Assembly (NCBI GenBank): GCA_017399445.1
Contig: JAFQCM010000040.1
Span: 1-53,137, forward strand
Origin: Lachnospiraceae bacterium
GTDB lineage: Bacteria > Bacillota > Clostridia > Lachnospirales > Lachnospiraceae
Direction: 5' to 3'
Length of the DNA: 53,137 bases
The notes under the pieces are model-generated. The model was not told the origin of the DNA and did no database searches. It saw only the letters and a list, made by a program, of their open reading frames with translations. The position numbers were made by a program, and so were the translations under genes. How positions within the stretch are numbered: position 1 is the first letter of the stretch; each line of letters starts with the position of its first letter. Below are positions 1 through 7,828 of this stretch, in pieces.

Positions 1-55
1 CATATGCATCCCTCCTATCCCTTTATTATACCACACAATAACATAAAATAACATA
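1..55 (-). promoter_or_regulatory. Promoter and ribosome site of a leftward gene starting at the window edge
   Basis: Read on the - strand, the first bases are an AGGAGGG ribosome site, six bases, then ATG at positions 3-1, so a gene starts here and runs off the left edge. An extended -10 element (TGG-TATAAT, bases 25-33) lies just upstream. Two direct copies of TATGTTATT (bases 37-45 and 47-55, period 10) lie where an activator or repressor could bind. No good -35 box is visible, which fits an extended -10 promoter. The product is not in the window. Confidence 0.55.
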
Positions 56-77
56 TCCTAAAATAAAAAAGTTGACA

Positions 78-116
78 TAAAAAAAGCAGGTTTCATGCGA
101 CCTGCGGCGATTTTTT
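78..116. terminator. Hairpin with A and T runs, possible bidirectional terminator
   Basis: GCAGGT (86-91) pairs with ACCTGC (100-105) around an 8-base loop. On the - strand the stem is followed directly by seven T; on the + strand by GGCGA and then six T. It lies between the leftward gene and the rightward lipoprotein gene, so it may block antisense read-through toward the leftward gene. The role is inferred. Confidence 0.5.
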
Positions 117-212
117 CTATTATTCAACTGTCAAACTCCCGAAATGGAAAAAGGTTTTTAATCGAGAGTTTTTATAGATGAAAATAAATTCCAATTTCTC
201 CTACACAATAGA

Positions 213-242
213 TTGACGAATTTTCCTTTTATGGAATATAAT
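213..242 (+). promoter_or_regulatory. Sigma-A promoter for the TPR lipoprotein
   Basis: TTGACG (213-218), an 18-base spacer and TATAAT (237-242). Its -10 box overlaps the ATG at 241, so that ATG cannot lie inside the transcript. This supports the downstream TTG start at 280. Confidence 0.7.
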
Positions 243-279
243 GAGGACAAACTATTTTAGTGGGAAAGAGGAAATAAAT

Positions 280-1335
280 TTGAACAAGAGAATAAAAATA
301 ACATCTTGTATGTTGCTATTAGTAACAGCAACTTGTATCAGTGGCTGTTCTGGAAAAGAAAGTAAAAAAGAAGGCAATATAGATCTAGGAATGCAGGCAA
401 TTAATGAAGCTTCTTATGATGAAGCCGCAGAATATTTTAACAAATCCATAGAAGCAGGAAAGGATTTACAGCTTGCTTACAGAGGATTGGGAATGACCTA
501 TATGAATTTGGGAGAATATGAAGCGGCAAAAGAAGCTTTTACTCTGGCATTACAAAACGGTTCCTTTTTTGTAAATGATTTGGAAATAGATATTTCTTGT
601 TATCTTGCATCTGCATATTACAAATTGGGAGATTATAATGGAGCTATTGAAATTTATAACAATGTGTTGGAATTGTCTAAAAAAAATGATGACTTATATT
701 ATTTAAGAGGTGTGGTAAATCTGAAGGCTGGCAATTATGAAGCTGCAATTCAGGATTTTGACAAGTCAATAGAGCTAGATTCTAAAAAATATGAACGTTA
801 TATAAATATATATGAAGCATTGGCACAAGCAGACCATAAGGAAGAAGGAAAGTCCTATCTGGAAAAATGTTCTGGCTTGTTAAGTGAAAAACAGCAGTTT
901 GAAAAGGGAAGAATCTGTTATTATATGGAAGATTATAATGGGGCAGTCAGTGCTTTGGAATCGCTTTCGGAATCCGGGGATAATAATGCAACACTATATC
1001 TTGGGAAAGCATATGAAGCGTTAGGTGATATGAACTATGCAGCTTCCTTGTATGAAAAATATATCAAGACAGATGAAACTAATGGTGAAGTGTATAACCA
1101 GTTAGGTTTGTGCAAATTAAATATGGGAGATTATGAAACTGCTTTAAATTGTTTTCAAAAGGGAATTGCCACCGGAGATGGAGAAGTAATGCAGGAGTTG
1201 TTGTTTAATGAAGCTTCCTCCTACGAATATGTATCAGACTTTTCCACAGCGAAGACAAAATTTTCAGAATATCTTGCCAAGTATCCAAATGATGAAACTG
1301 CAAAAAGAGAAATGGATTTTTTAGAAACAAGATAG
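280..1335 (+). CDS. TPR-repeat lipoprotein
   Basis: A secreted lipoprotein of about 351 residues built from tandem tetratricopeptide repeats, probably a protein-protein interaction scaffold on the outer face of the membrane. The TTG start at 280 follows an AGAGG site and gives a short basic N-terminus, a hydrophobic segment and the lipobox CISGC. The earlier in-frame ATG at 241 would put the signal peptide behind a polar extension and lies in the -10 box, so I reject it. The repeats show the usual pattern (AYRGLGMTYMNLGEYEAA, LYYLRGVVNLKAGNYEAA, VYNQLGLCKLNMGDYETA), with about seven to eight units. It is a single-gene unit with its own promoter. The partner is unknown; the family call is firm, the function is not. 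Confidence 0.85.
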   Translation: MNKRIKITSCMLLLVTATCISGCSGKESKKEGNIDLGMQAINEASYDEAAEYFNKSIEAGKDLQLAYRGLGMTYMNLGEYEAAKEAFTLALQNGSFFVNDLEIDISCYLASAYYKLGDYNGAIEIYNNVLELSKKNDDLYYLRGVVNLKAGNYEAAIQDFDKSIELDSKKYERYINIYEALAQADHKEEGKSYLEKCSGLLSEKQQFEKGRICYYMEDYNGAVSALESLSESGDNNATLYLGKAYEALGDMNYAASLYEKYIKTDETNGEVYNQLGLCKLNMGDYETALNCFQKGIATGDGEVMQELLFNEASSYEYVSDFSTAKTKFSEYLAKYPNDETAKREMDFLETR

Positions 1336-1472
1336 AGAAAAATTGTATAGAAATGATGTAGACAAGAAAAGTCAATTGTAGGAAGTATAAAAAAATAAAG
1401 TATAATCTTGGAACAGTTGAACAGAAATAGAAAAGTAAATAGGAACAAGGTACTAAAATGAAAAACACAAAA

Positions 1473-1520
1473 ATACTATATCTTGTGATGGGAAGAAAGG
1501 ACCATTCAAAGATATAGTGT
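1473..1520 (+). promoter_or_regulatory. Tandem NrdR boxes upstream of nrdD
   Basis: Two 16-base sites match the NrdR consensus (ACACWATATATWGTGT): ATACTATATCTTGTGA at 1473-1488 and a second at 1505-1520 with a perfect right half ATATAGTGT. They start 32 bases apart, about three helical turns, the arrangement known for NrdR, the ATP/dATP-sensing repressor of ribonucleotide reductase genes. The second box ends six bases before the -35 hexamer. Confidence 0.85.
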
Positions 1521-1526
1521 TTTCTG

Positions 1527-1555
1527 TTGACTGGTATAAAATTATTTGATACAAT
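1527..1555 (+). promoter_or_regulatory. Sigma-A promoter of nrdD
   Basis: TTGACT (1527-1532), a 17-base spacer and TACAAT (1550-1555), immediately downstream of the NrdR boxes. The leader to the start codon is about 65 bases. Confidence 0.8.
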
Positions 1556-1626
1556 TTCACTAATGATAAGACCCCCTAACGAGAAAGCATAAGTCAGGCA
1601 GGGAAAACAGGGAAGGGTGAATTGAT

Positions 1627-4017
1627 TTGTTTAATGTAATTAAAAGAGATGGTGAAAAAGCGGATTTTAATCTAAGGAAAATCAGCGAGGCATTAACAAA
1701 AGCATTTGAGGCAACAAAAAAAGCATATACCAGTGATATTATTGAGTTGCTGTCACTGCGTGTTACCGCCGATTTTAATGAAAAGATTAAAGAACAACTG
1801 GTACATGTGGAAGATATTCAGGACAGTGTGGAGAAAGTTCTGGAACAGGCAGGATACACAGAAGTTGCCAAGGCATATATTTTGTACCGGAAACATAGAG
1901 AAAAAATGAGAAATATGCGTTCCACCATTTTAGATTACAAGGACATTGTAAACAGTTATGTGAAGGTAGAAGACTGGCGAGTAAAAGAAAATTCTACCGT
2001 AACCTATTCTGTTGGAGGCTTGATTTTAAGCAACTCCGGAGCAGTAACAGCAAATTATTGGTTGTCTGAAATTTATGATGAAGAAATTGCCAACGCCCAT
2101 AGAAGTGCAGATATTCATATCCATGATTTATCTATGTTAACCGGATATTGTGCAGGATGGTCATTAAAACAGTTAATTAAAGAAGGACTTGGTGGAATAA
2201 CTGGAAAAATAACTTCTGCCCCGGCGGCCCACTTATCTGTATTGTGTAACCAGATGGTTAATTTCCTTGGAATTATGCAGAATGAATGGGCAGGTGCGCA
2301 GGCGTTTTCTTCGTTTGATACTTATCTGGCACCTTTTGTAAAGGTAGACAACCTTTCTTACAAAGAAGTAAAACGTTGTATTGAAACATTTGTATATGGG
2401 GTAAATACACCAAGCCGATGGGGCACACAGGCACCATTTTCCAATATTACCTTAGACTGGACCGTACCAGAGGATTTGGCGGAATTACCTGCAATTGTGG
2501 CTGGAAAGGAAATGAATTTTTGTTATAGGGATTGTAAAGAAGAAATGGATATGGTAAATAAGGCATTTATTGAAACCATGATTGAAGGAGATGCTAACGG
2601 AAGAGGATTTCAGTATCCAATTCCAACCTATTCTATTACCAGAGATTTTGACTGGTCCGATACAGAAAACAACAGACTGTTGTTTGAAATGACAGCAAAA
2701 TATGGTACTCCATATTTTTCAAATTACATTAACAGCGATATGCAGCCAAGTGATGTGAGAAGCATGTGTTGCCGTTTAAGATTGGATTTAAGGGAGCTTC
2801 GTAAGAAAACAGGTGGTTTCTTTGGGTCGGGGGAAAGCACTGGTTCTGTAGGGGTTGTGACTATAAACATGCCAAGGATTGCATATCTTTCTGAAAATGA
2901 AGACGAATTTTATAAACGACTAGATAAGTTGATGGATATTTCCGCCCGTTCTTTGAAAATTAAAAGACAGGTAATTACCAAGTTGTTAGAAGAAGGACTT
3001 TATCCATATACTAAGAGATACCTGGGAACTTTTGAAAATCATTTTTCAACCATTGGCTTAATTGGAATGAACGAAGTTGGATTAAATGCCAAGTGGCTAA
3101 AAAAAGATATGACTTGTCTGAAAACACAGGAATTTACTCAAAATGTGTTAAATCATATGCGAGAAAGATTATCTGATTATCAGGAGATGTATGGTGATTT
3201 GTATAATCTGGAGGCAACACCGGCAGAATCTACCTCTTATCGTCTTGCCAAACATGATAAGGAAGAATTTCCGCATATTGTAACAGCAGGTGAGGATGGA
3301 GATGTACCGTATTATACCAACAGTTCCCATCTTCCTGTGGATTATACGGCAGATATTTTTGATGCACTAGATATACAGGATGAGTTACAGATACTTTATA
3401 CTTCAGGAACAGTATTCCATGCATTTTTAGGAGAAAAGCTTCCGGACTGGAAAGCAGCGGCAACTTTGGTAAGAAAGATTGCAGAAAATTATCGACTTCC
3501 TTACTATACGATTTCCCCAACTTACTCTATTTGTAAGCAGCATGGTTATATTGCTGGAGAGCATTTAACCTGTCCTCATTGTGGAGAAAAAGCAGAGGTG
3601 TACAGCCGTATTACCGGATATTACCGTCCGGTACAAAACTGGAACGAAGGAAAAATGCAGGAATACAAGAATCGAAGGCTTTATGAGCCGGATAATTCTG
3701 ATTTGAAAAAGGTAAAGAAAAATATTGTTACCATTACTAAGGATGAAGTAGTAATTCGTCCGGCCGAGGAAGTGAAATATTTATTTACTACAAAAACTTG
3801 TCCTAATTGTAGAGTGGCAAAGGAATATTTGAAAGAAGAAAGTTATGAATTAATAGATGCCGAGGAAAATGCAGAATTAGCACAAAAGTATGGTGTTATG
3901 CAGGCACCAACTTTAGTAGTTGTGGAAAAAGGAAATGTTAGAAAATATGTTAATGCATCTAATATTAAGAAATATGCAGAAATGGTAATTAGGGAAAAAG
4001 AAGAGAGCTTAGTTTAA
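1627..4017 (+). CDS. nrdD: Anaerobic (class III) ribonucleoside-triphosphate reductase with C-terminal redoxin domain
   Basis: Reduces ribonucleotides to deoxyribonucleotides for DNA synthesis without oxygen, using a glycyl radical. The TTG start follows GGGTGA and gives MFNVIKRDGEK, the usual NrdD opening (an ATP-cone domain, about residues 1-95). The glycyl radical motif RITGY places the radical on Gly664. Cys636, Cys649 and Cys652 probably form the zinc site before it. An added domain of about 70 residues follows (about 715-790) with a redox-active CPNC at 725-728 and a glutaredoxin/thioredoxin-like sequence. This suggests that the electron donor is fused to the enzyme, as in redoxin-dependent class III reductases, rather than formate. 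The activase gene nrdG, often adjacent, is absent from this window. Repression by NrdR is likely from the two upstream boxes. Confidence 0.95.
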   Translation: MFNVIKRDGEKADFNLRKISEALTKAFEATKKAYTSDIIELLSLRVTADFNEKIKEQLVHVEDIQDSVEKVLEQAGYTEVAKAYILYRKHREKMRNMRSTILDYKDIVNSYVKVEDWRVKENSTVTYSVGGLILSNSGAVTANYWLSEIYDEEIANAHRSADIHIHDLSMLTGYCAGWSLKQLIKEGLGGITGKITSAPAAHLSVLCNQMVNFLGIMQNEWAGAQAFSSFDTYLAPFVKVDNLSYKEVKRCIETFVYGVNTPSRWGTQAPFSNITLDWTVPEDLAELPAIVAGKEMNFCYRDCKEEMDMVNKAFIETMIEGDANGRGFQYPIPTYSITRDFDWSDTENNRLLFEMTAKYGTPYFSNYINSDMQPSDVRSMCCRLRLDLRELRKKTGGFFGSGESTGSVGVVTINMPRIAYLSENEDEFYKRLDKLMDISARSLKIKRQVITKLLEEGLYPYTKRYLGTFENHFSTIGLIGMNEVGLNAKWLKKDMTCLKTQEFTQNVLNHMRERLSDYQEMYGDLYNLEATPAESTSYRLAKHDKEEFPHIVTAGEDGDVPYYTNSSHLPVDYTADIFDALDIQDELQILYTSGTVFHAFLGEKLPDWKAAATLVRKIAENYRLPYYTISPTYSICKQHGYIAGEHLTCPHCGEKAEVYSRITGYYRPVQNWNEGKMQEYKNRRLYEPDNSDLKKVKKNIVTITKDEVVIRPAEEVKYLFTTKTCPNCRVAKEYLKEESYELIDAEENAELAQKYGVMQAPTLVVVEKGNVRKYVNASNIKKYAEMVIREKEESLV

Positions 4018-4025
4018 ACCAGGAG

Positions 4026-4079
4026 AAAAGACTTTTGTGAAATAGCCGAGTACTCAGTTAGAAAACAAAAGTCTTTTTT
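4026..4079 (+). terminator. Terminator after nrdD
   Basis: AAAGACTTTTGT and ACAAAAGTCTTT pair around a loop of about 26 bases and end in a run of T. It lies just after the nrdD stop. Confidence 0.75.
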
Positions 4080-4270
4080 GCTTAACTAAAAGCAACATTA
4101 TGACGAAATAAATATTATGCATAAACTTTTTGGCTTCCTAAGGAATCTTAAATAATGAGGAGTAAAAACTATAATCAATAATGTAAGAGGAGGTAAAATA
4201 CAAAAGAATGGATTATAGTATATTAATAATGGGGAAACAGAAAAAAAGGTAAAAACAGGAGGTACAGACT

Positions 4271-4990
4271 ATGAAAGATTTGGGGAAAATGATTTTAGGA
4301 AAGAAACTAATGGCAATTACATTATTGTTAACAATGGTAATCACAATGCTTCCGGTGACAGAAGTACAGGCAAAATCTCCTACATTTAGTAAGAAGATAT
4401 ACTTGAAATGTTATCCGAACCGTACAAATAAGAATATTACTTATGGCACAGCTCAGTATATTTATAATCCAACAACCAATGGAAAGGTAACACAATTGAA
4501 AAGTTCTAATCCAAAAGTTGCAACTGTTAGTAAATTAAAACATGATAAAAATAGTATTATCATTGCACCAAAAAAGGCAGGAAAAGCAAAAATAACTTTT
4601 AAATATGCAGGTAAAAAATTTACATCTACAGTAATTGTGGTAGAACATGAGAATCCATTTAAATCGATTAAAATTGGAAAAAAGAATATTACGAAGTATT
4701 TTAATGTATCAGACCACTATGCAATGAATAAGCAGACGAAAGCTTTAAAGGGAAAAATAAATATTAAATTAAATAAAGATTGGAAGATTGAGTACATAAA
4801 TATTCGTGATAAGCAATATAATACAAAAAAAGTAAAGAATAAATCCAATGTGAAGTTAGAAAGTGATAGTACTTTAGTCATCAGAGTTAGGAATAAGAAA
4901 ACAAAAAGATTGGATCAAATACAATTTGATTATAGCGATAAAAAATATGAAAGTGAAAATTTCTATAGAACATATACCTTAGAAGAATAA
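4271..4990 (+). CDS. Small secreted protein with a bacterial Ig-like (Big_2-type) domain
   Basis: A 239-residue protein with a signal peptide (basic start, hydrophobic core LMAITLLLTMVITML, cleavage probably after VQA near residue 35). Residues 35-125 resemble a Big_2 domain, with the typical stretch SSNPKVATVSKL followed by KKAGKAKITFKYAGKKF. The C-terminal half is lysine-rich and I do not recognise it. No sortase motif or membrane anchor is visible, so it may be released or held by charge on the cell wall. The ATG start follows a strong AGGAGG. It stands alone between two terminators. The upstream 190 bases hold a TATAAT (4170-4175) without a convincing -35 box. Function unknown. Confidence 0.7.
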   Translation: MKDLGKMILGKKLMAITLLLTMVITMLPVTEVQAKSPTFSKKIYLKCYPNRTNKNITYGTAQYIYNPTTNGKVTQLKSSNPKVATVSKLKHDKNSIIIAPKKAGKAKITFKYAGKKFTSTVIVVEHENPFKSIKIGKKNITKYFNVSDHYAMNKQTKALKGKINIKLNKDWKIEYINIRDKQYNTKKVKNKSNVKLESDSTLVIRVRNKKTKRLDQIQFDYSDKKYESENFYRTYTLEE

Positions 4991-5013
4991 GGAATAGCGA
5001 GAGAAAGAATCAT

Positions 5014-5073
5014 AGGCTTTTGTTAAAAAATACTATTTTATAAGAGTGGTATTTTTTGGCAAAGGCCTTTTTA
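5014..5073 (+). terminator. Long-stem terminator
   Basis: AGGCTTTTG pairs with CAAAGGCCT (one G-T), and inside it AAAAAATAC pairs with GTATTTTTT. A T run follows (5068-5072). It ends transcription of the Ig-like gene before the LexA-controlled promoter. Confidence 0.75.
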
Positions 5074-5085
5074 TGTAATAGACCA

Positions 5086-5135
5086 TTGACAAAGAATCGA
5101 ACATATGTTACTATAAAAATGCGAACAAATATTCG
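5086..5135 (+). promoter_or_regulatory. Sigma-A promoter with two LexA (SOS) boxes
   Basis: TTGACA (5086-5091), a 17-base spacer and TACTAT (5109-5114). CGAACATATGTTAC (5098-5111) lies in the spacer and runs into the -10. It fits the Gram-positive LexA/DinR operator (CGAACRNRYGTTYC) at every key base except the T-to-A near the end. A second site, CGAACAAATATTCG (5122-5135), sits 24 bases downstream near the expected transcription start. LexA bound here would block RNA polymerase, so the two genes that follow should be induced by DNA damage. The sites are seen; the regulation is inferred. Confidence 0.8.
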
Positions 5136-5163
5136 AAAATAGGAAGCGTAATAAGGTGATTTT

Positions 5164-6471
5164 ATGGAAATAAGATTGTCAGACAATCAAATGAATATTA
5201 TGGAAAAGCTAGAGATACTTTCCGATGCAGCAAAATATGATGTTGCATGTACTTCTAGCGGAAACCAAAGAAAAAATACTGGAGATGGACTTGGGAATTG
5301 TGTAAAGGCAGGTCTTTGTCATTCATTTTCCGCAGACGGCAGATGTATTTCTCTTTTGAAAATTTTATTTACCAATGAATGTATTTATGATTGTAAATAT
5401 TGTATCAACCGTTCCTCAAATGATGTAAAACGTGCTTCTTTTACTCCAGAGGAAGTATGCTCTCTTACCATAGATTTTTACAAACGAAATTATATTGAAG
5501 GTTTGTTTTTAAGTTCTGGGATTTTATATAGCCCCGATTACACCATGGAATTGTTATATCAGACCATTTATAAACTTAGAACCGAATACAAATTCAATGG
5601 TTATATTCATGTAAAGGCAATTCCTGGAGCAGATAAGAGACTTATTGAGAAAACAGGTTATTTGGCAGATAGAATGAGTATTAATCTGGAATTGCCTACC
5701 AAAGAGGCACTTTCTAATCTGGCACCTCATAAAAGCAGAAAGAATATTTTAACTCCCATGCGTTTAATTCAGAATGGAATTACAGAAAATAAGAATGAAC
5801 TGGTAGTATATAAACATGCGCCATCCTTTGTACCGGCAGGTCAGAGTACCCAGATGATTTTAGGGGCGGCAGGGGAAACGGACTATCAAATGCTTATGGT
5901 GGCACAGTCTTTATATCAGAAGTTTGATTTAAAAAGAGTATTCTATTCTGCCTTTGTAAAGGTAAATGAAGATAAAGCATTGCCTTCACTTCCAGAAGGA
6001 CCGCCCTTACTAAGAGAGCACAGAATGTATCAGGCAGACTGGTTAATGCGGTTTTATGGTTTTGAAGCAGAGGAATTGCTTAGTGAAGAAAAACAAAATT
6101 TTAATGTACTAATGGATCCTAAGTGTGACTGGGCAGTAAGACATTTAGAACAATTTCCGATTGAAATTAATCGTGCAGATTACAATACACTTCTTCGAGT
6201 TCCGGGAATAGGAGTCAAATCAGCCAAAAGAATTGTGGCAGCCAGAAAAAATTCTGTGTTAGATTTTCCGGATCTAAAGAAAATAGGAGTGGTATTGAAA
6301 CGGGCAGTTTATTTTATTACATGCAAGGGGAAAAATCCTTACCCTATGAAATATACGGAAGAATTTATAGGGCGTAACTTAATTGACCACAAAGATAATT
6401 ATAAATATAGTGATGGTATGGTATATTATCAAATGAATTTATTTGATGATATGTACAAAATACAAGGGTGA
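5164..6471 (+). CDS. Putative DNA modification/repair radical SAM protein (TIGR03916-type)
   Basis: A 435-residue radical SAM enzyme of the family annotated as 'putative DNA modification/repair radical SAM protein', known for its genomic link to uracil-DNA-glycosylase-like proteins. The iron-sulfur cluster motif CX3CX2C is at Cys73, Cys77 and Cys80. A helix-hairpin-helix of the DNA-binding type (PGIGVKSAKRIVAAR, residues 347-361) lies in the C-terminal third, so it probably acts on DNA. The substrate is not known for the family. It is the first gene of a two-gene operon with a DUF4130 partner starting four bases after its stop. The SOS boxes in its promoter support a role in the DNA damage response. 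Alternative substrates such as damaged nucleotides cannot be excluded. Confidence 0.9.
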   Translation: MEIRLSDNQMNIMEKLEILSDAAKYDVACTSSGNQRKNTGDGLGNCVKAGLCHSFSADGRCISLLKILFTNECIYDCKYCINRSSNDVKRASFTPEEVCSLTIDFYKRNYIEGLFLSSGILYSPDYTMELLYQTIYKLRTEYKFNGYIHVKAIPGADKRLIEKTGYLADRMSINLELPTKEALSNLAPHKSRKNILTPMRLIQNGITENKNELVVYKHAPSFVPAGQSTQMILGAAGETDYQMLMVAQSLYQKFDLKRVFYSAFVKVNEDKALPSLPEGPPLLREHRMYQADWLMRFYGFEAEELLSEEKQNFNVLMDPKCDWAVRHLEQFPIEINRADYNTLLRVPGIGVKSAKRIVAARKNSVLDFPDLKKIGVVLKRAVYFITCKGKNPYPMKYTEEFIGRNLIDHKDNYKYSDGMVYYQMNLFDDMYKIQG

Positions 6472-6475
6472 TATT

Positions 6476-7252
6476 ATGGATGCTGGTTATAAAAGAAATA
6501 TTATATGTGAAGATTCTGTAGAAGGAATTTTTACCGGAGTATATCATGTTTATGAGAAAAAATATGATAAATCCTGTATAGAACTTAAAATTCAGGGCGA
6601 TAATGAAAATTATGAATTGTTTACAATTGATGAATTTGTGCCAACAGACCTGGAAAAAGCGATCAAAGTTTCACGAACCGTAAAAAGAAAATTTGGAATG
6701 GAAGTTTACCAGGCTCTTTTAGGAGCAGCTTTTTCTCAAAAGGAAGACAAAGCGCAGGCAATCTTTGGAACAATTTACTATGGACTTAAAGCTACAATGA
6801 CCAGGAACTTGTTAAATAATATTAAAAACGAAGATATTTTTCGGGTGTTTGAATTAAACAGGACAGTGTCTAATGAAGCGAATCATTATTTAGATTTTGT
6901 AAGATTTAGTGAACTTCAAAATGGAGTTTTATATTCGAAAATATCACCTGAAAATAATGTACTTCCGTTAATTGCAGAGCATTTTACTGACAGATTGAAG
7001 AACGAAAATTTTGTTATTTATGATGTGAAACGAAAAGCATCTTTGGTATATCATACTGGTTACCCATGGGAGATTTATAACAATATAGAAGTGATGGATG
7101 AAACTCTAATCTATGCAGAGTGTGAAGAAGTTGTGAAAAATCTTTGGAAAAGCTTTTGCCAGGCTATATCCATTCAGGAAAGATGTAATTTAAAACTTCA
7201 AAAGCAAAATTTACCGTTAAAGTTCCGAAAATTTATGACAGAATTTGTATGA
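6476..7252 (+). CDS. Probable DNA metabolism protein, DUF4130 (TIGR03915-type)
   Basis: A 258-residue protein of the family that accompanies the radical SAM enzyme upstream; in other bacteria this domain is fused to a uracil-DNA glycosylase domain. The N-terminus IICEDSVEGIFTGVYHVYEKK fits the usual opening of the family. An in-frame ATG at 6443 would overlap the upstream gene. I choose the ATG at 6476, preceded by AAGGGTGAT, because it puts the conserved start in the right place and leaves a four-base gap. The C-terminal half carries the conserved DUF4130 features (DFVRFSELQNGVLYSKISP, then PLIAEHFTDRL). It is co-transcribed with the radical SAM gene under the LexA boxes. The biochemical role is unknown; here no glycosylase domain is attached. 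Confidence 0.85.
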   Translation: MDAGYKRNIICEDSVEGIFTGVYHVYEKKYDKSCIELKIQGDNENYELFTIDEFVPTDLEKAIKVSRTVKRKFGMEVYQALLGAAFSQKEDKAQAIFGTIYYGLKATMTRNLLNNIKNEDIFRVFELNRTVSNEANHYLDFVRFSELQNGVLYSKISPENNVLPLIAEHFTDRLKNENFVIYDVKRKASLVYHTGYPWEIYNNIEVMDETLIYAECEEVVKNLWKSFCQAISIQERCNLKLQKQNLPLKFRKFMTEFV

Positions 7253-7396
7253 GAATTACACAAAATATAACAAAATATTACAAAAAGATTACGAAAAGTG
7301 GTAAAAGTGTAGTAAACACACAAAAAATGGAAGAAAAAATGGTAAAAATGCACAAAAACGGTGGAAACTGCAAAACGAAATTAGTTTCCTGTGGGA

Positions 7397-7424
7397 TTGA
7401 CATTTGTAATAATAGGAGTATAAT
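7397..7424 (+). promoter_or_regulatory. Strong sigma-A promoter of the HPr-like gene
   Basis: TTGACA (7397-7402), a 16-base spacer and TATAAT (7419-7424), both perfect hexamers. The leader to the start codon is about 90 bases. Near-ideal hexamers suggest high expression. Confidence 0.8.
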
Positions 7425-7518
7425 ACAAGCATAGTTAATTGATTATTAAATTGTAGTTAAGTCAAGGAAAAATATACGTGATTGAAACGTTATTCTAAAT
7501 GAAAAAGGAGAGTTTTTT

Positions 7519-7746
7519 ATGCAGGAACGTAAAATTAAGTTAAATGAATTACAGGATGTAAAGGAATTTGTAACAGCAGCAGGCAAATGTGATTTTGATA
7601 TTGACATCTTCTACAACAGAGTAACAATTGATGCGAAATCAATTCTTGGTGTTTTAAGCATGGACTTAAGACATGACCTTACTGTAAAATATTTTGGTGA
7701 AGATAGAAGCTTTGAAACTGTTTTAAGTAAATATGCAGTTGCATAA
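7519..7746 (+). CDS. HPr-like protein lacking the phospho-accepting histidine
   Basis: A 75-residue protein with the HPr fold pattern. The region around the regulatory serine is well kept (AKSILGVLSMDL, equivalent to Ser46 of HPr), but the GxHARPA segment that carries His15 is replaced by LNELQDVKEFV, with no histidine anywhere in that part. It therefore cannot pass phosphate in the phosphotransferase system. By analogy with Crh of Bacillus, it may act in catabolite control when its serine is phosphorylated by HPr kinase. It has a strong AGGAG site, its own near-perfect promoter and its own terminator, so it is a highly expressed single-gene unit. The fold is fairly sure; the role is inference. 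Confidence 0.8.
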   Translation: MQERKIKLNELQDVKEFVTAAGKCDFDIDIFYNRVTIDAKSILGVLSMDLRHDLTVKYFGEDRSFETVLSKYAVA

Positions 7747-7770
7747 GTAGGAATAGGATAAAATATAGAG

Positions 7771-7804
7771 CCCCTCTTTATGATATGTAAAGAGGGGTTT
7801 TGTG
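7771..7804 (+). terminator. Terminator after the HPr-like gene
   Basis: A perfect 10-base-pair stem (CCCCTCTTTA / TAAAGAGGGG) with a 7-base loop, followed by TTTTGTGT. Confidence 0.9.
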
Positions 7805-7828
7805 TGTTATGGAAAAGGTATAGGTTAT

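Noticed and set aside
1458..1517. 19-codon frame with a weak ribosome site upstream of nrdD
   Set aside because: It lies over the two NrdR boxes and upstream of the nrdD promoter; the operator explains the sequence better.
4208..4252. 14-codon frame before the Ig-like protein gene with GAGGAGG upstream
   Set aside because: Spacing from the ribosome site is too long and nothing supports translation; could be a leader peptide but evidence is thin.
7249..7434. 61-codon frame starting in the stop of the DUF4130 gene
   Set aside because: Low-complexity, lysine- and asparagine-rich, no own ribosome site, and it covers the perfect promoter of the HPr-like gene.
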